Assembly: GCA_900095095.1 (NCBI GenBank)
Contig: FMBT01000298.1
Span: 434,001 to 498,000, forward strand
Direction: 5' to 3'
DNA from: Fragilariopsis cylindrus CCMP1102
Taxonomy: Eukaryota > Bacillariophyta > Bacillariophyceae > Bacillariales > Bacillariaceae
DNA length: 64,000 nucleotides
Below are positions 1-11,164 of this stretch, in pieces. The notes below the pieces were generated by a model that saw only the letters and a list, made by a program, of their open reading frames with translations, did not search any database and was not told the origin of the DNA. Position numbers and translations under genes: made by a program. How positions within the stretch are numbered: position 1 is the first letter of the stretch; each line of letters opens with the position of its first letter.

Positions 1-1
1 A

Positions 2-1321
2 TTAGCTTGGCAAACGAATACAAACGATGATGAATATGATGATGACGATGATGACAATGAACACGATATGTATCAATTATTGTCTAAGCTCGAGGAACTC
101 GAAGCATACGGCGATGGCGATGGCAATCAACTTTCATCGATAGAACTTGCTAAACTTCTTCCACCATCAATCAAGGCAATGTTTCAAAGAGATATGGAAA
201 ATGGACAAATTCAAGATCTAGTTTTAGATCGGTGGTATCCCTGGTGGAGACGTGAAATAGTGAAAATGGAAGAGAAAGACGACAGCAATAACAACAACAT
301 CGAAGAAGAGGAGGAGGACGACGACGATGCTAATGAAGGAACTATCGAGAATGTAAATACAATATGTAAAGCAAAAAAATGGCATTCGAAGACCTTGGAC
401 GAAAGACTTCTCAGAGTCCCCGACTATTGTGGATTAGGGAGGAACAAAGATGGTAGGATTTCGAACAACAGTATTGATAATGTCTTGTTGTACAACCTAT
501 TAGATATTTTATCCGCTACCTGTTGGACACTCCGTCTATATCATGGAGTAAAAAATGCGTCACGTCAAGCTCCAGTTGAAGCTGCTATAACACTGATCGA
601 GACATCTTCGGTCCTAAGTAAGGATGCACGTTTTACTACGCTACCACAAGTTTTAAGTCATTGTTGCACAACAACAGGATCTTTGATGGTGCGTAACAAT
701 GGACAAACAGTACTAAATAATAACAATAACAACAAATCCATCAATGGTACTACTGCGCACTGGACCGTCTTCATGGAAGATATAGCATATCTTGTAACAT
801 CACATCGATTGGTTGGAAGAGCGATCTTCGAGGCATCCGATATATTAAAGGCGGCCATCAAAGAGCTTAAAGACGACGATGACAATAATAATAATACTGA
901 TAGTAATAATAATATCAACAACAACAAAAGCAATGAAATAAAGGGGAAAACAAATGATTATAGTAATGGTAAAAAATTAAAGCAGATCCGTCGTTTACGC
1001 AAAAAGTTGCAATTCTTTTTATCTTGGACGCAGTATCCAGCTACAGTGGAACTCTTCTTGGGAGGTAATACGAATGAGGAAATCTTAGCTTGGACTGTCG
1101 AAAGAAAAACAATGATTTCGGAATGTCAGCAGGACGACGACCATGATGGTGATGGTAATAATGATACTAATAGTAAAAATTTAATAAGTATGGAGTCTTT
1201 CAATCTGCCATCATCTGTGAATACAACACATCATCAGAGTAAGATATACGATGATGGTAATAATGTAATATTAGAGACAAAACGGCCACTAATGGTTGAG
1301 GTACAAAGTCGACGGAAATAA
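2..1321 (+). CDS. ZNHIT2-like protein, 5' end outside window
   Basis: The frame is open from base 2, so the gene starts to the left; the first Met inside the window is at 68. The visible part resembles the C-terminal region of ZNHIT2: a leucine/proline-rich helix, then a Trp-Tyr-Pro-Trp-Trp motif at 230-247, then a Leu-rich stretch ending in CWTLRLYHG near 525-550. In the family, ZNHIT2 bridges the R2TP chaperone and the U5 snRNP; its HIT-type zinc finger would lie upstream of this window and cannot be checked. Poly-Asn and Asp/Glu tracts interrupt the conserved blocks. No intron is needed in the visible part. The family call rests on remembered motif order and is fairly confident; the function in this organism is inferred. 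Confidence 0.68.
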   Translation, partial: LAWQTNTNDDEYDDDDDDNEHDMYQLLSKLEELEAYGDGDGNQLSSIELAKLLPPSIKAMFQRDMENGQIQDLVLDRWYPWWRREIVKMEEKDDSNNNNIEEEEEDDDDANEGTIENVNTICKAKKWHSKTLDERLLRVPDYCGLGRNKDGRISNNSIDNVLLYNLLDILSATCWTLRLYHGVKNASRQAPVEAAITLIETSSVLSKDARFTTLPQVLSHCCTTTGSLMVRNNGQTVLNNNNNNKSINGTTAHWTVFMEDIAYLVTSHRLVGRAIFEASDILKAAIKELKDDDDNNNNTDSNNNINNNKSNEIKGKTNDYSNGKKLKQIRRLRKKLQFFLSWTQYPATVELFLGGNTNEEILAWTVERKTMISECQQDDDHDGDGNNDTNSKNLISMESFNLPSSVNTTHHQSKIYDDGNNVILETKRPLMVEVQSRRK

Positions 1322-1714
1322 AATTAATCAGAAGATAATATATAACATAATTAAAAGAAGAACACGGGACGAAGATGATTGTATTGTTTGATATAAAAAT
1401 TTAAGATTAGTGGGCATACATCTTTTCTTTTTAGATTAACAATTGAATACGATATTCGTCGTTTCGATTTTGCCAACATTTTTCTACTATATACATGTTT
1501 TAGTTTCTGTTTTAGATGAGCATCTTCACAAGAAGTAAGACTGCACTTAAAATGTTAGATTTGTCGAGAGTTTATCCTGTCTTCGTTTTTGTATTATTAT
1601 ATTCGTATACATTGTGTGTGTGTGTATATAGTTTTTTCTTGAAAGATATGGTATGGTGCCCAGTATAGTCAATGCAGCTGATTTATTAATAGTAGTAATA
1701 TCCCTTTATCTTTC
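1322..1714. other. Convergent spacer, no gene seen
   Basis: This AT-rich stretch lies between the stop of the ZNHIT2-like gene and the stop of the minus-strand membrane protein, so it should hold both 3' UTRs. It contains a short TG repeat at about 1614-1626. I see no ORF with protein-like composition. Confidence 0.5.
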
Positions 1715-2887
1715 TTATGGAAAATCTGGAAATATTTTGAAATGAAGAAATTTGATCCCCACATAGGCCGTCACCCAAAGAATCAAAGATTTTCCCACAA
1801 ACAAATCTATAGCATCTAAAGCTTCCCGAACTAATCCAATCGCTTGTCCAGCAGCCTTTACACCGCCACTAATAACGACCACTGGTAACTGTTTGACATC
1901 CGTACTATCCATATCAACAGTGTAGTCGTATTTATTGTTCTTGTTATCTACTCCTTCTATATCTTTCGGTCCGATTACTCTTGTTTTGAATGGACCCAAA
2001 CCGACATCGAGTATAACAGGTTTACCACGTGCTCGATCGAAAAAAAAACTACCAACTAATCGGAGGGGCCCACCTACGAAAAAGTCAGCGTATGTGAATA
2101 TAACAGTCACAAGTTTGGTCGAACCGACCAATATAAATGTCATTGCAAAGGCAAATACGGTCCCAGCCAAGAATGTTTCAACTGTTTCGTGTAGAGGTAA
2201 CACCCATGATAGTCCATTTTGGTTAATGAATGGACCAACAGCCTCATTAAAAAACGATTCAACGACACATAGTTCAAGACGTACCCGTAATAGACCACTA
2301 GCAATAAGTGGACCGTATTCAATAAAGTTTTCTCTACCAACAATAGTTTGAGCTGAAGATTGTAATACACGATAAAAAGAATCAGACGCACCACAGACAG
2401 GTACGAAAGATGCCGGATCAAAACTTTGAGTAAGTGATTTGGGCATCGTAATAGCAGCATTGGCTGTTTCTGACAAAACAGTAAGACATACAGCGGTGCT
2501 TGTCACTGCGAGAGTCAGTACGGACAATACGTTTTCGTTTGCTCGAATTCGATCAGAAGTTTGCGCCGCCTGTGAAACAGAATCATCATCGGATAGCATG
2601 GACGACAATTGGATTATGTCACTGGTACGTGTTTTGCTGATAGGATTTTCTTCTTCTATTTCTTCAAGAAAAGTTAACGAGTCCTCGCTTCGAATTAGAG
2701 TCTCAATCTTTTTTTTAGATGCCATCTCCAATTGAAACTGCGAATGCGAAGATCTTTTCATGGGTGTGATAAATGCCGTTACCGATGTCATTGTCGATAA
2801 CGATAACGATGCAGATAGAAGAATGAAGATATTGATAGGAACAAGCAGTGATGCCGTCATCACTGACCAAATTGATCGTACACCCAT
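1715..2887 (-). CDS. Unknown plastid-targeted membrane protein
   Basis: Single-exon gene. The frame opens at 2971, but I prefer the Met at 2887: it places a clean signal peptide first (basic start, long hydrophobic run), then a VTAF-I junction like the ASAFAP motif of diatom plastid precursors, then a basic Ser/Arg-rich transit-like stretch. The mature part has a hydrophobic segment after a linker, a globular middle, and two or three further hydrophobic segments, including one at the C-terminus. No enzyme motif is recognisable and I cannot name the family. It is divergent from the INTS7-like gene, with about 380 bp between starts. The plastid location is inferred from the leader only. Confidence 0.6.
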   Translation of the reverse strand: MGVRSIWSVMTASLLVPINIFILLSASLSLSTMTSVTAFITPMKRSSHSQFQLEMASKKKIETLIRSEDSLTFLEEIEEENPISKTRTSDIIQLSSMLSDDDSVSQAAQTSDRIRANENVLSVLTLAVTSTAVCLTVLSETANAAITMPKSLTQSFDPASFVPVCGASDSFYRVLQSSAQTIVGRENFIEYGPLIASGLLRVRLELCVVESFFNEAVGPFINQNGLSWVLPLHETVETFLAGTVFAFAMTFILVGSTKLVTVIFTYADFFVGGPLRLVGSFFFDRARGKPVILDVGLGPFKTRVIGPKDIEGVDNKNNKYDYTVDMDSTDVKQLPVVVISGGVKAAGQAIGLVREALDAIDLFVGKSLILWVTAYVGIKFLHFKIFPDFP

Positions 2888-3272
2888 TATCGCACAAGTA
2901 TTATTATTATTAAAATAGACGAAATATAAAAATTGTACAACATTGGCTGCAATGATTGATTTTTTGATCATTGCTTCATTCGTTCAAAATGATGCATGCT
3001 GATTTGAATTGCTCATTTTCGAAGATACCATCAACGACGACTACCGTACTACAGCATGATTTTAAGGACTAAATAATGCTTCACCAAAGGGGGAAGCGAA
3101 AAAATAAACAGGACGGATGATTTTTCGCGAATCCTTGAGATGATGGATTAAACAAAATCCAAGGACAAACGAAGCAGAGTCCAACAATGGAAATGTCAGA
3201 GCATACTTTCGCAAACAAAAAACTATTCGTTACTACAGTAGCTCGCTAGTAGTCCGACATATCTAATCAACC
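2888..3272. promoter_or_regulatory. Divergent promoter region
   Basis: Spacer between two divergent starts (2887 minus, 3273 plus), so it should hold both promoters and 5' UTRs. A CTACAGTAG-type sequence lies at about 3233-3242, close to the plus-strand start; similar TACAGTA sequences recur in other spacers of this window. No other feature is seen. Confidence 0.35.
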
Positions 3273-6200
3273 ATGAAGGAAGAAGTCCGACTTTTGATCA
3301 AAGATCTGCAATACGCATGTCGTCAGTCGCTCTTCGATGGCATTGTACGAACAGCAGCAGCCGATGATGATGATGAGGAGGACACTGACACCGCTATTAC
3401 TAAAGATCGAACTTTTCAAGGATCATCAGAAACCAACATCACCGTCCAGCATGCGGCTAAGCGACAACGAAAAGATGGAGACAAAGCAACATGTAAATCT
3501 GAAAGTTGGGATACAGTGAGTCGAGTCCTCTAATACTAATCATATTTCGTATATTTGTCTATCTTTACTTCTGGCATTACTTTCTGAAATCATTTCTCTA
3601 ATCCAATCGTTACTTCTGCTTATCTATAAATTTTTGTATATACCTACTTTTACTACTGTCAGCTTTTGGTCCACGCAAGTACTCTTCTACCATATATGAC
3701 GAATTACGAGCATGGTCAAGTTTCGAGATAATTGGAATAATGCTGCTCGGATTTTTACTTCCGCAATCACTGGGAATGATTTTTTCACCTTACAAAATCT
3801 TTCCTCTCATCGGATGTCGGTACCATCGACTCAACGACAACAACAACAGAAATTTCAACAGTCTTCGGGACACCAACAAACCTCAGGCGAACGTGTAAAT
3901 GAAAATCAAGATCTATCCGATTACATAATATATATGTCACTTGAAGAACGATTGGAAAGTAGTTCACATCGATACGGTAACGAATTTGGCGAACTCGATG
4001 ATTCTATCATTCACGAACATCTCGAAAATGCTTTCCAGTCCTTTTTGAAAAGTTTGAAGAAGTTCATGTTAGGACGACCGGCTCATACGACGGAAGTGGA
4101 TATATACATATCCTAGCAATGGTTATTCATCCTAATCCATCGGATCATTGTATTCGAGAAACGTCGTCGAGTAGTGAAATTTGGGAGATGACACTTCGGC
4201 TAATGTCCAGTCTCGTCCCACATTCGTTTCATGTTAACTATCGCCATCGGAAGGATATTGTTCAAATAATAATGGACTGTCTCGTCTTACCAGAATGCGA
4301 AGACGAGGATACCACAATTTCACAAGGTGCACCTTTATTCGAGGGTGCTATACCGCATCTCCGTACTTCGTTGTACGCCTTCGGTATGGCCTCTATGAGC
4401 CAGTACGACAAACATTTATCACAACGGGCAATGATCAATATATCCATTGAAAGTGGGATGGATCACGTCGTTAAGGAAGAATGGAGACGTCTCTTGCATC
4501 GACTAGTTGACGATCGGACCAATTACAATACAACAACAACAACAACAACAACAACAATCGTCGCTCCAAATTCCATAAAAAGCACAGCAACAACAAAGAA
4601 TTTTGCCCACATCAAGCACGAGGAGAACTTTTACGTGAATTTTTAATAAGATATAGTGAAGCTAGGTATTTTGCCGAAGAAAATTTCCTGCAGTACGCTC
4701 TTAGTTCGTTAACAGACGCCATCGAAATGCAGGTAGACAGTTGGACTAAAGAAGAGGTGGAGGAGGCTGAGAAAAATAGTGAAAGTTGCAACAAGAGTGA
4801 AGCAGAGATTCCTGCGACGAAAGGCGACAGGAACGAACCGCTCTCGACTAATCTTCCACCTCGTGTGTTAGCGTCTCTCCTAAAAGCAGCAAAAGAACTT
4901 TTTCACTTCCTTTTGCCTATCAAGAAAGACCAGCAGGATAATCAAGATAGTGATGAAGATGATGAAGAGGAAGAATCCGAGGATGCTCATTATAGAGACA
5001 TGCTGATTAGCATGGGGGTGCAATTGATTCATCACAATGATCCGGCTATTGTGAATGAGGCTTGTACCATGCTCGTGCTAGCGTTTAGTTACACAAAGGA
5101 ACTGTGGGACGACTACGGCGAGGCGGTATTCGATAGTGTAGCCATTGCAATTGATATTGCAATCAACAGAAAAGGAGTCGGGACTGCTTCAACGGTATCT
5201 ATTGAAGGTTTGGTTTCTACATTTTGCCATCGCTCGCTAACGTTTGCAGTAAATCTTTTCAGACTTCTTTTGAAGAAGGAATATAGGGAAAGGAATCCGT
5301 TAGTCGTGTTCCGATTGGTCGCTGCTATTGCTAACGCACGTCCAGCTGTTGCTCAGAAACATAGAAAAGCATTGGTAGAAAGTCTAAAACAGATAAAGGA
5401 TCCTGATGTGAACAAGCACATCATGGCAAGTATTCTATCCTGTCGCAAAACACATTACTTTGCCAATGAACAAGATTCACTGGCAAATCTCATGCCAATC
5501 ATATCTATTTCACCCATCGGTAACTGGGATAAATATATAATTTCACGACATGCGATGCTTACAGGAAATTATGCTGTTGCTAAGGCACTATATAGCAATC
5601 TAATGAATTTTGCCGTATCAGAAACAAGCTTTCTCTGGCTATCGGCTCTGGAAAAGATAGCAGAAGGAGAAGCAAGACTTTGCAATGACGCTGCAATGGC
5701 TCTACCAGAATCCACTTCAAACTTTCGCACGGCAATCAACTCTTTCCGTTCTCTATCGGTATTGAAGCGAGTTCTGACGGAAAATTTTCAACTTCCTTTC
5801 AGATTAGACTACTAGATCTCAGAGTTTCTTTTCTTGACCTCTTGACTAGCATGCGGCAGTTGACTATGTAAGTGTACGGTGATGCTAGTAGTTTGTATTT
5901 CAATAAGTGGATAATGTTCTCACCATCAACCTCTGAAATTTAAATCTTACCAAACAAAAGGGAAATGAGATTGATAGGTGATGGACCAAAGAAATATACA
6001 AGACCTCATCTTCATCTCAAAAATATGATTAAACTCCTTGATAGAATGAGTACAGATTATTTGAAAATATACCAGCAGCATGGCTTATTCATCTGCCAAC
6101 AATCAAAAACTGTGTTGCGGACGTTGCAGACACTTTGTTCCTTCGTTGCGAGAGCTACCCGGCGGGCTTTTGTAGATTCCGTTGTTGTGGTCGGTGAAGA

Positions 6201-6918
6201 AAATCGCAACAACTTGTTATCATGTGGTGAAACTTCACATCCGTTGACTTTGTTTATGAAACAATTAGATTCTTTTGCTGTGTCAAAAATGAATCAATCT
6301 ATTGATCCAAAGATCCGTGCAGAATTGCTTCTCCAAATAATGGACGGAGTATTAAAAATACCCTTTCCCGTGCCAAGATGTTTGACATGTACAGAGGCAT
6401 TACCATGTGCCTCGCTCCGACTGGTATGTGATCCTGACATACATGACCGTACATTTAGCAAGGGCGTCCCATTAGAAATAGATCGTGGTGGATCTATCGT
6501 CATTCTAGCAAGTGGGATAATTCCAAAATCAATGTTATTGTGTATACAGATTCCATTCAGTGTCGTTCTTCTCTGGTATACGATAAGGCCCGAAGGGGGA
6601 TCAACTAGTCTAGCTGCATCTGATAATATAAAGAAAAGTGGAGATGACGCTGATGCTGACAACACACACCAGATGAATTTCTTGTCTCCGTCATTGATGG
6701 GTCCAATCGCTGCGTCGATGTCATCAAACGGGACATTCTTTATTAAAGTAAAAAGTCAACCATTAATGAAAGAAGGCCGGTATAGTATAAATTTCCGACT
6801 TGGGTGTAGAGATATTCGTGGCGGAGAGTGGGAAATTCCACATCATTTTCAGGAAAATTCTCCTACTAGTGCTTGTAGCTTTCCCGTCAATGTTGTTCGA
6901 CCTAATAGAACTAAGTAA
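3273..6918 (+). CDS. INTS7: Integrator complex subunit 7-like, frame-broken
   Basis: Open blocks at 3273-3515, about 3665-4116, about 4098-4646, about 4592-5800, 5800-5867 and about 5961-6918 together follow INTS7, a HEAT/ARM-repeat scaffold of the nuclear Integrator complex that processes snRNA and attenuates transcription. Landmarks: a TLRLMSSLVPHSF block near 4190-4230; the conserved segment with ISRHAMLTGNYAVAKALYSNL and SFLWLSALEKIAEGEA at 5530-5670; and VLKIPFPVPR near 6350-6380, followed by a C-terminal beta-rich region. Introns: 3516 to about 3662 or later, and 5868 to 5960 or 5969. The other joins (near 4095-4114, before 4628, at about 5798) look like single missing bases; for example, adding one T to the TTT at 5797-5799 joins FQLPF to QIRLLDLRVSFLDLL. 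The N-terminal exon is poorly conserved and its splice partner is uncertain. Family call good, exon model approximate. Confidence 0.7.
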
Positions 6919-7021
6919 TGTAATGTAAAAATAAATATAAAATACAAAGCATTCTTCCTACAATTGTACTGTTGATTACTACTTCTCGCCCCTATTAGAG
7001 AGGGAATTATAAGTTCCTAAT

Positions 7022-8377
7022 TTAGGTCTCTTTTCTATTTGGATACGATATACATTCCTTACGACTATCAGGTGTTGATATGCAATCCTTCAAAAGTCTT
7101 GGTCTCATTTTTAGTCTTTTTGTATATTCCTTGAGATTTAATTCTGGAACTATTGGCATTCTTCGATATTCAAATTTTTGAATCGAATGTAGAGAAAATG
7201 AAGTATCGCCATTACAGCACCAATCCTTCAAGTCTTCGAAGCACATTGTCGATGTCGCTGCTGGATTCACTTCGCAAAAGCTTTTCCTGACCTTTCGTTC
7301 GATTTGTTTTTCGATAGAGCCATTGTCATTGGTAAAGATTGTGTGAAGGAACTTGGTCGGCCTGCAACAACAATGTCTGCATAACTTAATAATATCATAT
7401 CTGTAAACGAACTAATCCATCCATTTAAACATTCATCGCCATTATCATTCACGGATCCACTATCCCCAAATAACACACCATCACCCTGAACTAAACGATC
7501 TTGAGCGAGGTATATAACATTCATCTTATTCTTTAGCATTGTCTGTAATTTCGAAATAACATGAGCCGTGTCTGTTGCAATGAATAGTATCGGTGGATCT
7601 GTGAATGCACTTGACATGTTTATCAATAGATCTGCCATTTTTGACACCAAACAGTACTGTCTTGAATTGTACGATTCTTTCTCATAAATCACCACCTTCG
7701 CCATTCCCAGCACGAACGTGTAATCCTATCACAGTATGTTTCACAAAATTATTATCTCTTCGAAAGTTGTTTACCTTTTCTTGGTCACGAAATCGATCTC
7801 GTATGCTATTAAAAAGTTCAATGTCCGCTTCAAAACGATGATCGTTGTCAAAACATGGACATGTAGTAGTATTCCCTCCTTGTCGTGTAATCTTTTTAAA
7901 TCCAGGAACTTCGTTACTGAATTTCATATACATGTCTGGTGTACCACCCGCAAGGAATTCTTTTGTGAGACTTTGTGGCCTAAATAGGTACGAATATACT
8001 TCTAGATTATTACAAAAACCAAAGAAGACTCGTAGAGAGAACTTAAGTTGTTTCGCCACATAATTGGCATCAGCAAGTTTGGATAGACGATGACCAGCAC
8101 CACAGCAAGCGAAGTAATCAACTGAACTAATCCGTTCTTCGTCTATCCATTGTTGTTGTTGTTGTTGTTGTGTGTTAACGCGAACTTTTTCAGTACTACT
8201 TGCTTGGTTATGATGTCCCAATAATAATGAAGGAGGACTGTCAGGATGCCTATTTTCCTTGTCGAAATCTGTATGACGTGTAGTAAGATTGTATTGAAGC
8301 AGACCACATAAAACGATAGTACTTATCAGGAAATATAGAATGATATTGACTCTTGGTGCCTTGGTGACCATCTTCAC
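7022..8377 (-). CDS. Type II membrane glycosyltransferase-like, three frame breaks
   Basis: The first frame (8377 down to about 7685) begins with a short basic cytosolic tail and one hydrophobic segment (residues about 12-28), typical of a Golgi type II protein. A Gln-rich linker follows, then a Cys/Gly motif (YFACCGAGHRLSKL) and IGLHVRAGNGEGGD. The H-x-R-x-G-N motif resembles nucleotide-sugar binding sites in the GT23/O-fucosyltransferase superfamily. The later frames carry PPILFIATDT and SFTDMILLSYADIVV, also typical of such folds. The frame breaks at about 7686 (TTT), about 7640 (AAAAA) and about 7272 (TTTT); one added base at each restores one continuous protein down to 7022. It could be a pseudogene, but the conserved residues argue for missing bases in the assembly. 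Sugar and acceptor are unknown. Confidence 0.5.
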
Positions 8378-9078
8378 AACAAAATACTCTAATATACGGT
8401 AGAAATGAACGAGATCTAACTTTAAAATTGTTTATCTGGCGAAAAATCACAACGTCAGTATCATAACATCAGAAGGATCCGTAATGAGAAAAATCGGTTC
8501 ATCAGGAAGCGTTCTAACGCTACCAGCAAAGGTTGGAGTCCGTACAGGTTCAATTTTTTAGGGGATTCTTCGCGTTTTTGCTGTATGTACGACGACGCGA
8601 GCTATGTTGTGTGTCAAACATTAAAATAATGATCGGTTGACCAGAGCTTCGGATGCCAAGTTGCTGAGAATGTACAAGTATGATACAGTAGGTAATGAAT
8701 GATGTCTAGTATCTTTGTCCGTACAGGCTTACTAGCTTACAGACTTTTACCTCTGGATATTTTTATTGAAAGTTGAAAGGGGTAATAAAGTCCTACAGTA
8801 GGTTTGTTGATGATCACTCAACGTTCCTCATTTTTCAATCACATACATATAAGCCCCTTAAACAAAAAAGCCGTTGTTCTTTTCGACGACGATACCGGTA
8901 GGATTATCTTGATTGATTTAAATCGTAACAATACCGGTAGATAATACTGCTTGTTCTTGTTGTTCCTCGTTCTGACGTTATATTTTTGATTTCAACATCA
9001 TTTTTAAACATGGAATTCACAAAAGAATCTCCTTTTACATCAATATTGTGTACTTCGTCCATCAGGACAAATTAAATC
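8378..9078. promoter_or_regulatory. Divergent promoter region with paired TACCGGTA
   Basis: A 700-bp spacer between two divergent starts. It contains two copies of the palindrome TACCGGTA at 8893-8900 and 8932-8939, about 39 bp apart, and a CTACAGTAGG sequence near 8793-8803. No coding sequence is recognised. Confidence 0.35.
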
Positions 9079-9822
9079 ATGCAACACAATATTTCTACCA
9101 TGGATGAAAAAGTTGTTGAAGTCGACATGGATGATATTAACATGGATGAATTGGGACGTAAGGAGCTGCAAGCCTTAGCTAAAAGCTTTGGTATACGTGC
9201 TAATCAGACTAGCGAAAAGATTAAATTGGCGATTTTACAAAGAAAACAAGAAAAAAAAGTCGTCGAATGCGAAGAGGAGTCGCCTGTTGTTGATAACAAA
9301 GCTGTAGTTGATTTACTGGCAACAGCAGATATAAATGAAATTGAGGAAACTATGATCGCAGGAACCACCAATGACGACAGTACCATCGTTGTTCCACCAA
9401 ACGACGATATGAACGACACTACGGTGATCATGCCTACAGTGTCTTCGTCGACTATTTCGACAACTTTAGATGTCCCGATAGATCAAACAAGATCGACTCC
9501 ATCTGTTGCTTCGGTTCTAATTTCCATTGTAGGAGAAGAACAGCAAGAACACAAGTTGATTTTAGCAGAAGATCAGAATCGTTCTACCATTTCGTCTCCG
9601 GCTCTTCCTCCTTCTAGCGCTCTTGTGTCATCTCCCATTTCGGATCGTCCCAACAATGATGTCGAGAAAACCTACGATGGTGACGACGATAACGATAATG
9701 ACAATGATAGTAATAATGATGATAATGATGATGATAGCCATATTTCTTCGCCGGACGCAGAATGCAATGACAATAGCGACGGCAACAACGATTCGTTATC
9801 TGATAACAGCGACAATGATCTT

Positions 9823-9854
<32 letters not shown>

Positions 9855-10758
9855 CAATGAACCCATCGAAGGAGGTAATATCAATAATATTCCTGTACCA
9901 GACAAAGAACCTTTCAAAGCTAGCGACGATCATATTGCTGAGCAATCAACGTCTGTCATAACATTGCTTAATGAAAATAGTGATGATAACGATGACAATA
10001 AAGACGTATCATCGCCGAAGGGAGAAATTTGTGATGAAAAGCAAGACGACGATAACAATGAGTGTAAAAATGACCATAAAGACGTCTCATCGCCGGATTT
10101 AGAGGTTCATGACAAAAACCAAGACGATGATAACAATAAGTGTAACGATGACAATAACGATGTCTCATCACCGGACGGAGAAGTTTATCACGAAAACCAA
10201 GACGACGAAATCGACAACAGTGATTCTCCTTCAGACGAAATTGATAGTGGTGAAGACGAACATATCGAAGTAGGAGATAATGATGTCAGTAATACTCCTG
10301 TACCAGATAAAGAGCCTTTCATAGCAAGTACAAAGAAAGACGATACTATTAAAAAATCTAATATAGCGAATGAGAAATTTGTCACCAAACTTCCGAAATA
10401 TGTTTTTGTAAGATCAATTGTACGGCAAAAGAAGGAAGTTCCGCTGTGGAAGATTCATTCTAAAGATTTCTGTCACAGCAAAGGAACTGTAAGGAGAGAC
10501 AAAGGACCGGGGCAAATCAAAACCAAACCCCAAAGGAAACAAACGAGACACCCTTTACAAGATCGTCAGAATAGAAAGTGCCCAGAACCCGTCGTTACAG
10601 CGACTAAAGACTACAAAGCAGTAACAAAGAAAGTGGTTCCCATGGCTATGTCAAAACGAAACGAAGAGCAAATGCAGAAATTTTTGCATCGCCAATCAAA
10701 AGGAAGACAAGACCGATCCAAAATTTTCGATGCGAAAAAATACGCTGGAATAGCGTAA
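9079..10758 (+). CDS. Acidic SAP-domain protein, NuSAP-like candidate
   Basis: Single-exon gene of 559 codons. Residues about 22-58 form a SAP-like helix-turn-helix (ELGRKELQALAKSFGIRAN), a DNA/RNA-binding motif; the SFGIRAN-type turn resembles NuSAP proteins. The middle, about residues 200-430, is extremely acidic (long Asp/Asn runs) and holds at least three repeats of about 25-35 residues built around DVSSP. Two copies of a PVPDKEPF motif flank the repeats. The last 130 residues are strongly basic, with LWKIHSKDF, and end in a Lys/Arg-rich stretch, as expected for nucleic acid or microtubule binding. A nuclear or spindle role is inferred only from this layout. Start chosen at the first Met; a second lies 8 codons in. 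Confidence 0.5.
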
Positions 10759-11164
10759 AATCTTGTACTGCCGTATCCTTTTCTAAAACACCATAAATCA
10801 CCAATATATATGTACACAGTTAGCATTGAAATGATGGGTGGTGATTGAAATTTAATATAGCTGGGGGGGGGGGGGGGGGCATCAATTAATATATGTATAT
10901 ATGTATATAAATCTAAATATTTTTTCAATCTTATGATGTTATAAAACAGCAGCGATGTTGATGCAATATCAATGAGCACTAAATGGTAGAATCGCTATAT
11001 TGTACTATACAAACGTTGACATACCATTGACTTTGAGGTTTCTTAATGAAAGACATTAGCGTGTCTGGATATATCTGATATTGAGGGGAAGTGCATTTGA
11101 TCATGATCGGACGTGTAGATAAAGTAGAAATTATGTGAAGATGTGAGCTAGCTAACTTTGTTCC
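10759..11164. other. Convergent spacer with G17 tract
   Basis: About 400 bp between two convergent stops, AT-rich, so it should hold both 3' UTRs. It contains an uninterrupted run of 17 G at 10863-10879. No gene seen. Confidence 0.5.
10863..10879. repeat. G17 homopolymer
   Basis: Seventeen consecutive G residues in otherwise AT-rich DNA, read directly. The C-rich complement would be in the sense of the minus-strand rhomboid transcript if its 3' UTR extends this far. Confidence 0.95.

Noticed and set aside
5759-5802. A 44-bp intron in the INTS7-like gene as an alternative to a missing T
   Set aside because: GT-AG and a CTGAC branch-like site are present and the join is in frame, but a 44-bp intron is shorter than all others here and removing it deletes the ENFQLPF block, which fits the family. 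Not excluded.
9672-9961. Long frames opposite or beside Asp/Asn codon runs (also at 39341-39535, 46156-46365, 658-933)
   Set aside because: They translate the same GAT/AAT/CAT repeats into Ile/Met/Ser/Leu runs and lack any domain; shadows of real genes.
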